From Russula earlei (Eukaryota; Basidiomycota; Agaricomycetes; Russulales; Russulaceae): a stretch of DNA of 39,129 nt. The notes below the pieces were generated by a model that ran no database searches, was not told the DNA's origin, and saw nothing but the letters and a program-made list of their open reading frames with translations. The DNA is taken from positions 1 through 39,129 of the forward strand of contig JAGFNK010000486.1 of NCBI GenBank assembly GCA_025769875.1. Reading direction: 5' to 3'. Positions 11,101 through 21,618 of this stretch are shown piece after piece. Position 1 is the stretch's first letter. Each line of letters starts with the position of its first letter. A program made the position numbers and the translations under genes.

Positions 11101-11283
11101 ATGTATATGATCAACCACGCCGAGCGTGCTCTTCGGCAACACAATCTGACCAAGAAGACCCTCAAACAATGCAGTATTCCTGTACTACAGGAGTTATGTG
11201 TCAAGTGCGGCATCGATGTGGGTGGCTCGAGTCGCCCGCTGAAGAAGCCATATATCGATGCACTATTGATCCACATGAGATGA
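11101..11283 (+). CDS. Small SAP-like domain ORF, possible first exon
   Basis: The frame has 60 codons. The residues from about 22 to 57 (SIPVLQELCVKCGIDVGG...KKPYIDALL) resemble a SAP helix-extension-helix DNA-binding motif, which usually has two amphipathic helices around a G and a K-K-P/A turn. It could be an exon joined to a downstream piece: 11393-11500 has an open stretch (RVITLPRPDGTSEQ) and 11572-11997 another. Splice sites were not established. The owner may be a transposon protein or a host DNA-binding protein. Confidence 0.35.
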   Translation: MYMINHAERALRQHNLTKKTLKQCSIPVLQELCVKCGIDVGGSSRPLKKPYIDALLIHMR

Positions 11284-11571
11284 ACTCACCGTCGCTTGTC
11301 CTTTATTCACCATGGAAGCTAGCATGGGCAGCATAGTCGCAGGGACAGGGATCAATTAAGATTGAAGATTTGACTTCCAAATTTCTTGCCTCAACGTGTG
11401 ATTACTCTCCCAAGACCTGACGGCACCTCTGAGCAGAGCATTGCCGATGAAAACCAAGGCCATCAACAGCAAGAACACAGTGATGAACCAGCAAGCACTT
11501 TCTGATTTACACAGCCCACAGCAGCGGAGCATTCACACAGCGAGGTCGACACATTCTACGTCCGGCATGCA

Positions 11572-11997
11572 TTGACTCCAGCACCGACAGATGATCAAGA
11601 GAAGATGCCTGACAGAAATACTGATTGTACGTCTGCTCCTGGGTGTCAGTCAAACAAAATTGCAATTCCAAGCAAACTATCCTACCCTTTTGGGAAGGAT
11701 GTGCCAAGGAAAGAAAGAAAAGTGGAAAGTTACATCCTTGTGAGGATTTACGAACAACAAAAGGACCTGGAACATATGAATGAGATCGAATATCCCTTGA
11801 CACCAGATGGTGGACTTGATCTTGTGGGGTTATCTCAAAAATTAAATGTCAGACAGTGCCAGGCAAGTTGGTTCAATATCATACCAATCTGTGGCATTGG
11901 CTATGCTGGCTGTCTCCTAAGGTGCTGGACGCCCGCTCTTCATGACCGTGGTTTAGCAAGTGCCTTGTTTTGGAAAGCAGTGCCATTATGCTGTTGA
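11572..11997 (+). CDS. Hypothetical ORF of unknown function
   Basis: The frame has 141 codons and opens with MTPAPTDDQEKMPDRN. It has a plausible coding look over residues 30-100 (KVESYILVRIYEQQKDLEHMNEIE, then LTPDGGLDLVGLSQKLNV). It then becomes Cys/Trp-rich and less convincing. No known family is recognised. It is on the same strand as the SAP-like ORF and could be a later exon of the same gene. Confidence 0.3.
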   Translation: MTPAPTDDQEKMPDRNTDCTSAPGCQSNKIAIPSKLSYPFGKDVPRKERKVESYILVRIYEQQKDLEHMNEIEYPLTPDGGLDLVGLSQKLNVRQCQASWFNIIPICGIGYAGCLLRCWTPALHDRGLASALFWKAVPLCC

Positions 11998-12364
11998 AAG
12001 CAAAAGAAGGGTATTTACAGGTGGTAGTTCAATCATCCTCATAGCTTCTTAGTGATTGGAGGGTATAAACCACTACTGCAAGATCCCTGTTTCAGCCAAC
12101 CCCATGCCTCTGTCTGTCCAGATATAACGACCCCTCGTCGTCATCCCAAATTTACAGGCTTCTTTCATGCTGGCATTAAGTATCCACTGTACAAGAAACT
12201 GTGCATACATCCAATGCGTTTGTCTGACGGGATAGGACCTCAAATTATAGGAGTGTTACGATAGACTGGCAAATGATGGGGGGAGACGGAAAAACGAACA
12301 TGATTGTTGTGGAAGGTAGCGGCTGTCTCATTGCAACGGTCCATGTTATGAGGAGACATAACAT

Positions 12365-13380
12365 CTATCGAGAATGTAACATAACAAGGCAGGCAAAATG
12401 GATTTCTTTGACATGGGGTGCCATTATAGACCATTTGCTTTGACACTGCTTTGGTGTCCGGGTCGCTCCCATGGCCTTTGAAATGGAAACCCAAAATCCT
12501 CAAGTGGACATGTCCAATTTACCTTCCCGGGCCAACTCCTCAATTGCGTGATGAAGTTGGCCTTCCTCCTCCGAAGACCAGGCTCCTTTTCCATACAGAT
12601 GCAGCGTCAGAAGGTCTTGATAGAACACATATCAGGAGACATACCTCTCCGTCTGATGCCCTGATATTGTGTGTGTTGGCAAAACCGGTCGCTACAGTCG
12701 GCCGGTGAGCGCTGCACTAATTCTGCGACGGCAACCCAGTCATTTCCTTTCTTCTGGACAGCTCTGTTGGGAGGAGGGAGATAAGAAAGGAAACATGTGG
12801 AGACTGACAGACGTCTCACCTGCGCAGCTGCTCATCCTCCGCAGCCCCCCACTTCCCTGCTTTAGCAAGGGGATCACGCGCACGCCGAACGTGGTAAAAG
12901 ACGGACTTGACCCCCCTCTGGGGCACGGCATGAGCTAAAGCACACATATAACACATATATCGGCATTACTTGAGTATACACTGACCCATGCGGCTCCAAA
13001 ACCCATTAGTAGGCTGGGAAGAGTATATGAGATCATCCAACTGCTCGTCATCCAGGTCATTTTCCTAAACGGCAGTGCGTTAGCAAAACAAATGATGATT
13101 ACAATGCATTGCGCACCTTCTTGTACGTCCCTAATGCGGCATGAACTTGTCCTACCTCCTCCCTAGTGAACGGACCCTTACGACATGATATGCCTGAGCA
13201 AGTTGAAAATCACGTCTGAGGCTAGAAACTTCAAAAGCTCACTCACTAGCGTCCCTGAATTGCTTGACACTCATCCATTGTGTTGCTAGGAACTCGGGTA
13301 TGTCCTCTGGAGATACAGTACAATGCTGATTCATATGCTATATTTCCTGGAGGACATTAGTGAATGCGGAGGGACATACT
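12365..13380 (-). pseudogene. Multi-exon Myb/SANT (Reb1/TTF-like) gene relic, 5' truncated
   Basis: Splicing the minus strand by eye gives a continuous Myb-repeat protein: exons 13380-13420 (tentative), 13306-13247, 13193-13117, 13064-12986, 12934-12820, 12763-12645 and 12585-12365. All introns have GT...AG ends and are 51-73 bp. The product includes KGPFTREEVGQVHAALG, then QLDDLIYSSQ, FYHVRRARDPLAKAGKW, AAEDEQLRRAVQKKGNDW, RSPADCSDRF, then GAWSSEEEGQL and GFWVSISKAMGATRTPKQC. This matches the arrangement in fungal Reb1-type and TTF1-type Myb proteins, which bind DNA at rDNA terminators or promoters. An in-frame TGA at 12502-12500 precedes GFW, and a stop follows at 12365. The gene is cut at 13421 by an LTR fragment, so the N-terminus is missing. 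The single TGA could be one inactivating change or an unrecognised intron. Confidence 0.75.
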
Positions 13381-13421
13381 TCGTTCTGACATACGCAATT
13401 GAGTATAACCAGGTGGAACGC

Positions 13422-14193
13422 AGCACCTGATTCATCTGCTGTTAGTTAGTTTTAGGGCCAGTCATTTGGGGACTTGTAGTTTGGTTCAAGGAATAGAGTT
13501 GTCTATAAGGCCCCTTATATAGTTCTATTTGGGTCTTTAGAGTTGACTCTAATACTGTTAAATAAGCGACCTATTAGCACCCTTATGTCCACAGGACTCA
13601 AAGGGAACTGCAGAGGAGCAATTGAGACTAGTATTGTTATAAGGAGTCAAACTACTACACACCTGCAGAGGAGCAATCGAGACTAAGGTATACTACTGCT
13701 CCTCTGCCTGTAATATCGACCTGACTAAGCCATAAATCAATCCAAATAATGGAACTATTATCTGAAGCATTGTGCTGACACCCCAGAGTGATATCTACAG
13801 TGCATCAGTAATAAATCTTAATGACAAATACTTCTGTTAAGGTCCTTAGTATTGCTTTATAGTCCATTCTATAGTTATTAGAGTTAGTCTAATAATGCAT
13901 TGTAGGGTCTTTAGTATTGTGTTAGTGCCTATTGTAGGGCACTTGGAGTTGTCCATAAGGGTCCTTATGGAGGCTAGAATACTGTCCTTTATAGCTAAAA
14001 GGGTTGCCATTAAGTGTGGCTTGCTGTATGTCGATTGTGCCCAGAATTGCTCACGTGACAATGCGCATGTGACATTGTGGACACCTCTACTCACCCCTTT
14101 TGTCCATGTGAACAGGGTGACACCATAGGGACTGGGTTTCCTCTCATAAGGAAGGGTCCTTCAAGGGCCCTCTCCAGAGAATGGTTCATAACA
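13422..14193 (-). repeat. LTR-beta' fragment, carrying an internal insertion
   Basis: This segment aligns with 27378-27868 except for an extra 265 bp at about 13557-13822. On its sense (minus) strand it starts TGTTATGAACC at 14193, the same start as LTR-beta at 21619. The LTR's 3' part is missing: at 13421 the sequence changes to the Myb gene. It abuts gypsy-A at 14194, so this LTR lies in opposite orientation to the element. Confidence 0.75.
13557..13822. mobile_element. Small insertion in LTR-beta' with AATACT flanks
   Basis: The paralogous LTR at 26999-27868 lacks this segment. AATACT precedes it (ends about 13556) and follows it (about 13823), as a 5-6 bp duplication would. It contains CTGCAGAGGAGCAAT twice, and GCAGAGGAGCA is also present inverted (TGCTCCTCTGC). 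The first ~70 bp reappears inverted at 1341-1410. It codes for nothing visible. Confidence 0.6.
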
Positions 14194-14900
14194 GCATGGA
14201 TGAACAAATCTACAATGCTTTTAGACCAGTAACAATTAACATACAAGCGAAATCAACAACATATACTAAGTTAGCAACATTGGAAACACCACAGAAGACA
14301 CTAGCTGAACTCATTCCCCCCCAATTCCTGCAATGGCAAAAGGTGTTTGATGAACAAGCTTCCCAACACATTCCTGCTCACCAACCATAGGACCATGCAA
14401 TCAATCTGAAACCAGGAGTCACCTGACATGATTGTGGCATTTATCAACTTACTCCCAAAGAATTACAAGCCCTAAAGGAATACCTAGATGAACATATGAA
14501 GAGAGGCACTATTTGACCATTGAAAGCAGCTATTGCCAGTCCATTCTTCTTTGTAGAAAAGAAAGGCGGAGCCCTATGACCAGTACAAGACTACAGGGCC
14601 CTGAATACAGCAACTATCAAGGATGCATATCCATTACCACTAATTCCTGAATTAATTGACAAGCTCCAAAGAGCCCAATACTTCACCAAGTTTGATGTAT
14701 GATGGGGATACAACAATATCCGCCTAAGGGAGGGCAATGAACACCTTGCAGCATTCAAGACACCATTAGGACTCCTCAAACCATTAATAATGACATTCGG
14801 CCTCTGCAATGCCCCAGCCACCTTCCAATGTTTTATGAACACTATCCTTGCAGAATACATTGCCACTGAACAAGTAGTGGTTTATCTAGATGATATATTA
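14194..14900 (+). pseudogene. Gypsy-A reverse transcriptase, first part
   Basis: Reading one frame through stops gives the RT fingers and palm of a Ty3/gypsy Pol: LAELIPPQFLQWQKVFDEQ, then KPGVT, GGAL-PVQDYRALNTATIKDAYPLPLI, FTKFDV-WGYNNIRL, and FGLCNAPATFQCFMN. It ends in VVYLDDILL, which is the catalytic YxDD motif. In-frame TGA codons at 14424, 14514, 14577 and 14700 fall where the family has Arg (for instance R in FDVRWGYNN). The reading frame stops at 14900 because the TIR element is inserted there; the next codons are at 18115. Confidence 0.92.
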
Positions 14901-15436
14901 CTGTCGTTTTCACGTGACCTTGCACTTGCCATTTTTGGATGTCATTTCAAGTGCGAAATCAAAACTGCTATATCTCAACAGCTTCTCAACAGATTGCCTT
15001 GAAACTTTGACAGTAGAACCTTATATACTGTATCTAGGTGCAGCTAAAATATGGGAGCATAATATTCAGTTCTTGAAATGTTGATTTTCAGGTGCTGACA
15101 TGGGTGCAAAACTTTGAACTGCCATATCTCAACTGTTTCTCAATCAATTGACTTGAAACTTCAACAATGGGATCTCATGTACTGTATCTAGGTGCAGCCC
15201 AAGAGCTGGGGTCTAATTCTTAGTTCTTGAAGTTTCAATTTTTGGGTGTGATCTGAGTGCAAAATTTCGAACTGCCATATCTCAACCGTTTCTCAATAGA
15301 TTGCCTTGACACTTGGACAGTAGAACCTTATATACTGTGTCTAGGTGCAGCTAAAATATGGGAGCCTAATGTTCAGTTCCTGAAATTTCAATTTTTGGGT
15401 GCCAATCTGCATGCAAAATTTTGGACCTGCCATATC
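14901..15436 (+). repeat. Left TIR with three 154 bp sub-repeats
   Basis: ATATCTCAAC-centred units occur at about 14967, 15121, 15274 and (degenerate) 15429, a spacing of 153-155 bp. Each unit repeats a TATA-containing word (about 15025, 15326), so the arm holds several possible core promoters or transposase-binding sites. Confidence 0.85.
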
Positions 15437-17460
15437 CATATGATCCCTCCCGGCCTGCTCCTTCGTTACTACTTCCTTCGCTCTTATCCTGAGCACACTC
15501 TACGAGCCTGATCAAGGATATATGGGACACTCTTCTCTATATGGATGGGTAACCAGCTCTTTGTCATGATTTCAAATGCACAAATTGACTTGCTGGTCAA
15601 CAACGGCACCATGCAGATGATGTTTCCTCTGCAGGCGACAGCATCAATGGATCGCCATGCAGCTACTTTCCCTCAAGGCCATCCAAGGATACTCCTCTGA
15701 TGAAACCCACATCTTATCTCGATCAATGTATCACCAAACAAGACGGGAGTATTGCCAATCAGCCCAGCGAACATCGTCAGTCAGTTTGTCTTGAAGTAGG
15801 CAACTACATCTCTTGTCTTTGCCTCTATGTGGAGGGTCTAATAGATGCCATGTGTTACTTGCAGTAACAATATTGTTCGCAACATGGACAGGTTCCACTC
15901 TAGATCCTCTGACAGAGCATGCGCTAGTGATCGCTACTGAGTTAATGAATCTCACAGGTAACTTGTTCATCCCCAGTCATGGGCCTTCCTCCATACTACG
16001 ATCATCCCCCTTGCCACCATCTTCTGCTCACACCTCTTCCACTCGCACTCTCACAAGGTCGTGGAGCCTTCCAATATTGCCCATAGGCACCCAAATGAGT
16101 GTGTCACCTCACCTGAGCCTCCGCAGAGATTTCAAGCCAAGGAACATGGCAAACATACACCAAATTATACGCGTGCATCCTCACCATCCCTCCCTGACAG
16201 CTGCGAACTGTGCTGACTCAAGTTATAAATCATTCTCCTGTTGATCCCACAAGCAGTTGCCGCAGCTCCATGCTTGTTGCCGCTGGTGGTCCCGGCGCCG
16301 GACGCGAGAGCGTGTCATCATGCCACCTCCCAACCTTGACCTCAAGGCAAAGTGTCCACTGAAAACTTGGATACAGAACCCCCCCTCTCGCCCCCGCTCG
16401 ATTCCTTCATGCCCCGGTGTCACCCTGAGTCGAGCAAGGCCAGTCCTTGTCCGGCTCCATGAACCCAAGTGTGCCCTTCTAAAGAGGCCCTTCCCAATAT
16501 CAACTACAATGAGCACGGACTCGTCAGACGAGGACGACGATGGCGGTGGGCTCCCAGCTTCCGGCCTCATGGCACCCTGGGAGGTACTGCATGGGTTGGC
16601 TGATGTTGCCATTCAATGGGCTGCCAAGGCAAGTCAATGCAAACACCCTTTCAGCTTATTTCATTCTTATGCCGCCATTGTAGGAGAGTGGCAAAGCAAG
16701 TGAACTGCAAAGTCGCACGAGGTCGCCTTCTCCAGACCCCAGGTCAAGACGTCGACCATCCAAAAAATGGAGGGTCCATCAGATGCCATGGCACCCCGCA
16801 TCCTCAAATTCCCTGATGGTATGCAAAACCTCCTCTAAGCAGTCCTGTAAGGTGTCTGAGCCCGCTGACTGGGAAACTCACATGACTTGCACTTGCCCCC
16901 ACCTCCCTCACGTCCCTCGCCCACGCGTCTTCCTTTCCCTTTGTCTCTCGTCTCCCTTCCCCTCCTATCATCCCTCCAACTATCGTCATTCCTTTCCCTC
17001 TTTTCACTTACCTCTCACGCACTCCTCTCAAATTCTTATGCCATTGTCTTCTCATCCATGTTTTTGATTACCTAGTTCTCACCCCACCTTTCTTCTACAG
17101 TATTTAAGGCTTTTAGCTACAGTCTCAAATAGGAGGGAGCTTTTGCCTCTGCGTTAAAATGTCTCATCTGCCTGTGTGAACCATTCCCTCGAGAACACAC
17201 ACACACCCTCTCGCATGCGCACGTGTGCGTTGCATTCCGGGGCACGACCTTGCTCTCCCCTGCTCCCTTCCGCTCCTACCTGCCCTCGGATCAAGCCCCA
17301 CGGACTCTGCGTGCCTGACCTGGCACGCTACAGTCCGGAGACCTGCTATCATCCCACCAGTGATGTTTTCTGTCTGTCTCACTGTATTTTCCTTGCTGTG
17401 GTTGCGCACTACAGCTGTAAATAGTCATGTGTAGAGATATCCTATCGTGCTTGGGGTTGG
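15437..17460. other. Interior of the long-TIR element, no recognised gene
   Basis: About 2 kb of non-repetitive sequence with several mid-size frames: 15257-15511, 15813-16244 and 16257-16703 on plus, 16223-16612 on minus. None has a DDE motif, an HTH or any family signature I know. A stretch near 15640-15800 reads RRQHQWIAMQLLSL and then GYSSDETHILSR, which looks protein-like but is unassigned. GTATTTAAGG near 17100 is TATA-like. The interior may be captured host DNA. Confidence 0.5.
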
Positions 17461-17479
17461 TCAGCACCCCAAAACGTGA

Positions 17480-18112
17480 AAATTTAACAAGTGAAACCCA
17501 TTATTTGGCTGTATCTAGATACAGTACATGGGATGATACTGCCCAAGTTTCAAGCCAATCCATTGAGAAATAGTTGAGATATGACAGTTCAAAATTTCGA
17601 ATGCAGATTGGCACCCAAAAATCGAAACTTCAGGAACTGAACACTAGGCTCCCATATTTTAGCTGCACCTAGACACAGTATATAAGGTTCTACTGTCCAA
17701 GTTTCAAGGCAATCTATCAAGAAACAGTTGAGATATGGCAGTTCGAAATTTTGCACTCAGATCACACCCAAAAATCGAAACTTCAAGAACTAAGAATTAG
17801 ACCCCAGCTCTTGGGCTGCACCTAGATAAAGTACATGAGATCCCATTGTTGAAGTTTCAAGTCAATTGATTGAGAAACAGTTGAGATATGGCAGTTCAAA
17901 GTTTTGCACCCATGTCAGCACCTGAAAATCAACATTTCAAGAACTGAATATTATGCTCCCATATTTTAGCTGCACCTAGATACAGTATATAAGGTTCTAC
18001 TGTCAAAGTTTCAAGGCAATCTGTTGAGAAGCTGTTGAGATATAGCAGTTTTGATTTCACACTTGAAATGACATCCAAAAATGGCAAGTGCAAGGTCACA
18101 TGAAAACGACAG
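17480..18112 (-). repeat. Right TIR with four 154 bp sub-repeats
   Basis: The mirror-image units are centred at about 17580, 17731, 17884 and 18036. The right arm has one more unit (17470-17600) than the left. The sequence matches the left arm nearly base for base over the outer 500 bp. Confidence 0.85.
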
Positions 18113-18114
18113 TA

Positions 18115-18937
18115 ATCATGGCACAAACCCTGAACGAACTAGATGACTGGACACATAAGGTCCTGAAGACACTCCAAGACCATGACTTATATTTGAAGCC
18201 AGAGAAGTGTGATTTTCAACAAACCTCTATTAGCTACCTAGGCATCAATATCTCCCACGGATGAATATCCATGGACCGGGACAAGTTAATAGGCATTACA
18301 AAATGGCCTACTCTGACCAATGTTACTGAAGTACAAGCATTTCTGGGATTCTGCAATTTCTATTGACAATTTATCCACCAATACTCACAAATGGCAAGAC
18401 CCTTGTTTAATCTAACAAAGAAAGAAAACCCCTTCAAGTGGGAGCATGATGAAGAAAAGGCATTTAGAAAATTAATCCAGGCATTCATGACAGCCCCAGT
18501 CCTCATGTTACCTGATCATACTAAACCCTTCCAACTCATCTGTGATGCAAGCGACTTTGCAGTTGGCTCAATTTTAGAACAACCTGATGAATTTAACAGA
18601 TATCACCCAGTAGCCTATTTTTTGAAATCCTTGGATCCTGCACAACAAAATTACATGATCTACAATAAAGAACTCCTTGCCATTGTTTGATCCCTCTGGC
18701 ACTTTTGACATTACCTTGAGGGTGCCACACATCCTATTGATCTATGGACAGACCATAATAATTTGACATACTTCATGACCAAACAGAAACTCACTTGACG
18801 ACAGGCCTGATGGGCACTCCTCAGCAATTTTGACTTCACTATCACCCACCACCCAGGAACTACAAACAAAGCAGACGGTCTGTTCAGGTGGCCAGACTTT
18901 AAAGAGGGGATACAAAACAAAAATGATGGAAAGGTAC
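18115..18937 (+). pseudogene. Gypsy-A RT tail and RNase H
   Basis: The frame continues the RT after the TIR element: LNELDDWTHKVLKTLQ, LKPEKCDF, SYLGINIS, then [13 protein letters not shown]. RNase H follows with FQLICDASDFAVGSILEQ, in which D-A-S-D holds the first catalytic Asp, then YNKELLAIV with Glu, and LWTDHNNLTYF with Asp. TGA codons occur at 18262, 18364, 18688, 18706, 18796 and 18808, each where relatives have Arg (for example FYRRFI, SLWHFRHYL, RRQARWA). The frame then meets the solo LTR-alpha. Confidence 0.92.
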
Positions 18938-19818
18938 TGTTACACCATTTTCCTTTTACGTTTACTTCCTACCTTTTGCTACGGACTGCTTGCTTGCGTA
19001 CGTCCCTTTACTTACTGGTCTTGTGATTTCTTACGTCTTGTGATCCTTTCTGTGTTATCATGTGATCCATACACGTCCAGGTAACACTGGATTGCTGTTA
19101 CTTTCCCTTTGTTTGGTTCTCTTTCCATTTATGTTCACTTCTTAGTTTCGACTGTGCAATGCTGCGCACCTACTGTGCAGCACAGTTACTTGGTTCTGAC
19201 TCATTCGTGGCCTCATTCCTATGACTCCTACTTATTATGACTCCTACTATACTAGTAGCACAGTCAAAGCGCAGCTATTGCTGCGCTTCTCCTGTATATA
19301 TAAGCTCAGTACTTTGTGACCAAAGCCCTAAGCTTGGTCTCTTGTAGAATCCAACCTACTCTTGTCCAACATATTCGCCTGCAACCCACTTCACTCTCAC
19401 AAACTTAACTCACAACCACCTCTCCATTTCATCAACTCTTAACACACCATCCACCATCTACTCTTCGCCTTTCCTTTCCTTCCCTAAGAGTCTCTCTTCA
19501 CTCTCCTGAGAAGAGCTCTCCTCCTTTAAGACCTACCTTCCTCTACTCTCTCTGCGTTGTTCAAGGTCCCAACGGACTTGAACGCATATAGCTAGTGGAA
19601 CCAGCCCTAGTCTATCCCATTACAAACTTACCCTAGCTTCTCAACGGACCGAGTCGTACTAGGAAGGGTCTATTGGCCATAACCTGTTTAGCATAAAACA
19701 CTTCGACCGCTGCAGGGATCCTTACTCACTATACACGGGAACCAGCCCGTTTCTTGAACACATCTCTATCATCGACTTGCTTTCTGCTTGTGAACTGACA
19801 CGGCTAGTTACCGTGACA
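18938..19818 (+). repeat. Solo LTR-alpha copy 2 with GGTAC target duplication
   Basis: The 881 bp unit has TGTTACACC...GTGACA ends. It is flanked by GGTAC at 18933-18937 and at 19819-19823. When the LTR and one GGTAC are removed the gypsy-A frame reads straight through (NDGKVLLDNKYF). A TATATATAA box lies at about 19294-19303. A solo LTR is what remains after recombination between two LTRs. Confidence 0.95.
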
Positions 19819-19823
19819 GGTAC

Positions 19824-21042
19824 TCCTGGACAATAAATATTTTAAAATCAGAGCAACACGCACCTCTGCTACAGAACCAATTGGTGACCAAGACCTTCGA
19901 CAACAACTACGATCAAGTAAAGACTACGACCCAGAAGTGTCTAATGCATTAGCAATCAATATAAGGAATAGACCAAGAAGGTTGTTGAAAGGCCTACAGG
20001 ACTGGAACCTCAAAGATGGACTAGTATTATTCAAAGGAAAAGTCTACATCCCAAACAATGACATCCTACAAAAGAAAATGTTTGAAATTACACCATGACT
20101 CTCTCGCTGTGGGACATCCTGGCCAGTGGAAAACTTCCAACTAATTAGTTGAAACTATTGGTGGCCAGGAATGCTAACATATGTCAAAAGTTATGTAGAA
20201 GGTTGTGCAATTTGCCAAAGCACAAAGAACTGCCCAAAGACAGAAACCCCCCTTGTACCAATTACACCAGCAGGAGAAGTATGGAAAAGCATCACCATGG
20301 ACTTTATCATGGACCTATGAATTTCACAAGGCTTTGATAGCCTCCTAATCATGGTAGATCGATTCAGCAAAGCAATAATCATTACCCCTTGCCACAAGAT
20401 GATCACAGCAGAAGAAACAGCAACACTAATCATGAATAATGTCTGGAGAAGAATAGGCCTTCCAGCTCAAATAATATCAGACAGAGGCCCTTAATTCGCA
20501 GCCAAGGTTACTCAAGAACTATGGAAGAAATTAAATGTCAAAGTATCATTGAGCACAGCATACCACCCACAGACAGATGGAGAAACAGAATGAGTTAATC
20601 AAGAACTGGAACAATACCTACAAACATTTTGCAACCACCAAGTGGACAATTTGGCAGAACTAATTCCCTTTATGGAGTTCGCACATAATGCCAGACAACA
20701 CAGTGCAACGAATAAACCCTCTTTTGAGGTCTGGTATGGCTTTAACCCAACATTTGCTCCACCCCTTGCCTTTACTTCAAAGTTCCCTTCAATCCAAGAC
20801 AGACTAATGAGACTAAACCAACTCAGAGAAGAGGTAGCCGCTTCTCTAAACTGAGCAACTGAAATCATGAAGCAATCAGGACATCAATCACCAACATTCT
20901 GCTTTAAAGAAGGGGATCAAGTATGGTTGGAAGCCACAAATCTATGAACCACTCACCCAAAAGCAAAACTAGCCCCTTGACGCTATGGACCATTCAAAGT
21001 CACCACTGCGTACCCAGTAAACGTTCAGTTGAGTTACCAAGA
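19824..21042 (+). pseudogene. Gypsy-A integrase
   Basis: The zinc-binding domain is visible as HHDSLAVGHPGQ (two His) and GCAICQ (two Cys), in frames separated by small shifts near 20085 and 20145. The catalytic core has TMDFIMDL (first Asp), RIGLPAQIISDRGP (second Asp) and [12 protein letters not shown] (Glu), a DD35E triad. The C-terminal domain includes EGDQVWLEATNL and AKLAP-RYGPFKV. In-frame stops lie at 20492 (TAA, Gln in relatives), 20593, 20853, 20947 and 20980 (TGA, Arg in relatives). The protein would splice retroelement cDNA into the chromosome, but cannot be made. Confidence 0.9.
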
Positions 21043-21044
21043 TC

Positions 21045-21368
21045 TTGGAAGATACTGTACACCCAGTTTTTCACCATTCCCTAATTAAACCTTACAAGGA
21101 AACCATTGCCCATGGCCCTAACTTCTCAAACCCACCGCCTATATTGGTTGAAGGAGAAGAACAATACGAGGTGGAACAGATCTTAGACTCTCAACTTTCC
21201 TCAAACCGCAAGGGGATTCAATATCTAGTTAAGTGGAAAGGATACACTGCTGCAGAGAATACTTGGGAACCGGCGTCTAACCTATTGAAGGTGCAATTAC
21301 TTGTCAAAGACTTCCATCAGAAATATCCGAAAGCACTTAAAACAATTCCCACCAGGGGTAACCCCTAA
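21045..21368 (+). pseudogene. Gypsy-A C-terminal chromodomain
   Basis: After HPVFHHSLIKPYK (integrase tail) the frame gives EEQYEVEQILDSQL, GIQYLVKWKGYTAAENTWEP and LLVKDFHQKYP. These are the aromatic-cage and W-K-G-Y, E-N-T-W-E-P blocks of a chromodomain. In chromoviruses this domain directs integration toward methylated-histone chromatin. The stretch is open for 107 codons and the block itself has no stop. It is the 3' end of the Pol polyprotein; a frameshift separates it from the integrase. Confidence 0.9.
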
Positions 21369-21618
21369 CCAATAACTCCTACCATGACTTCTGTCAATGA
21401 CTACCTCTATACTTGCTACAAAAGAATTTTTCAAAGAACCCCGGTGATCACATGCACCCAGTCAACCACAGCTATCCCTAAAACAATCCACAGAGCACAA
21501 GGGAATTCCTCACAATCACACAGACCTCAACTCTTCATATGCAAACTACTCCGTCTTTCAAAGAAACAAGAAACCCCTACCTGTTGCAGGAGCAACAAGT
21601 CTATAAAGAGGGGATGAA
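21369..21618 (+). other. Gypsy-A 3' non-coding tail with polypurine tract
   Basis: About 250 bp between the chromodomain stop and the 3' LTR. It ends in a purine run AAAGAGGGGATGAA just before TGTTATGAACC, the normal place for plus-strand priming in LTR retrotransposons. Confidence 0.7.

Larger units (their letters stand above)
14901..18112. mobile_element. 3.2 kb long-TIR DNA transposon with TA target duplication
   Basis: The ends are CTGTCGTTTTCA and TGAAAACGACAG, flanked by TA on both sides (14899-14900 and 18113-18114). Removing it restores the RT frame (YLDDIL-IMAQTL). The inverted arms are about 530 bp (14901-15436 against about 17585-18112), with the right side longer. Each arm is built of about 154 bp units, every one containing ATATCTCAAC, a TATATACTGTATCTAGGTGCAGC-like word and ATGGGAGC. 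TA duplication suggests the Tc1/mariner/pogo group, but no transposase is recognised, so it is probably non-autonomous. Confidence 0.88.
14194..21618 (+). mobile_element. Gypsy-A: Ty3/gypsy chromovirus, 5' truncated, internally interrupted
   Basis: The pol region is read in order: RT (14194-14900 and 18115-18420), RNase H (18421-18900), integrase (19824-21040) and chromodomain (21045-21368), then a purine-rich tract (AAAGAGGGGA, about 21605) and the 3' LTR at 21619. Gag and the 5' LTR are absent. It is interrupted by a 3.2 kb TIR element (14901-18112) and by a solo LTR-alpha (18938-19818). The chromodomain places it among the fungal chromoviruses (Tf1/sushi-like group). Confidence 0.9.

Noticed and set aside
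15731..16703. Transposase for the long-TIR element in the interior ORFs
   Set aside because: No DDE/D signature, HTH or zinc motif could be recognised in any frame.
14194..21042. TGA read as a sense codon (alternative genetic code)
   Set aside because: The positions correspond to Arg, not Trp, in relatives, and the spliced Harbinger Myb gene uses TGA as its stop. Mutation of CGA explains the data better.
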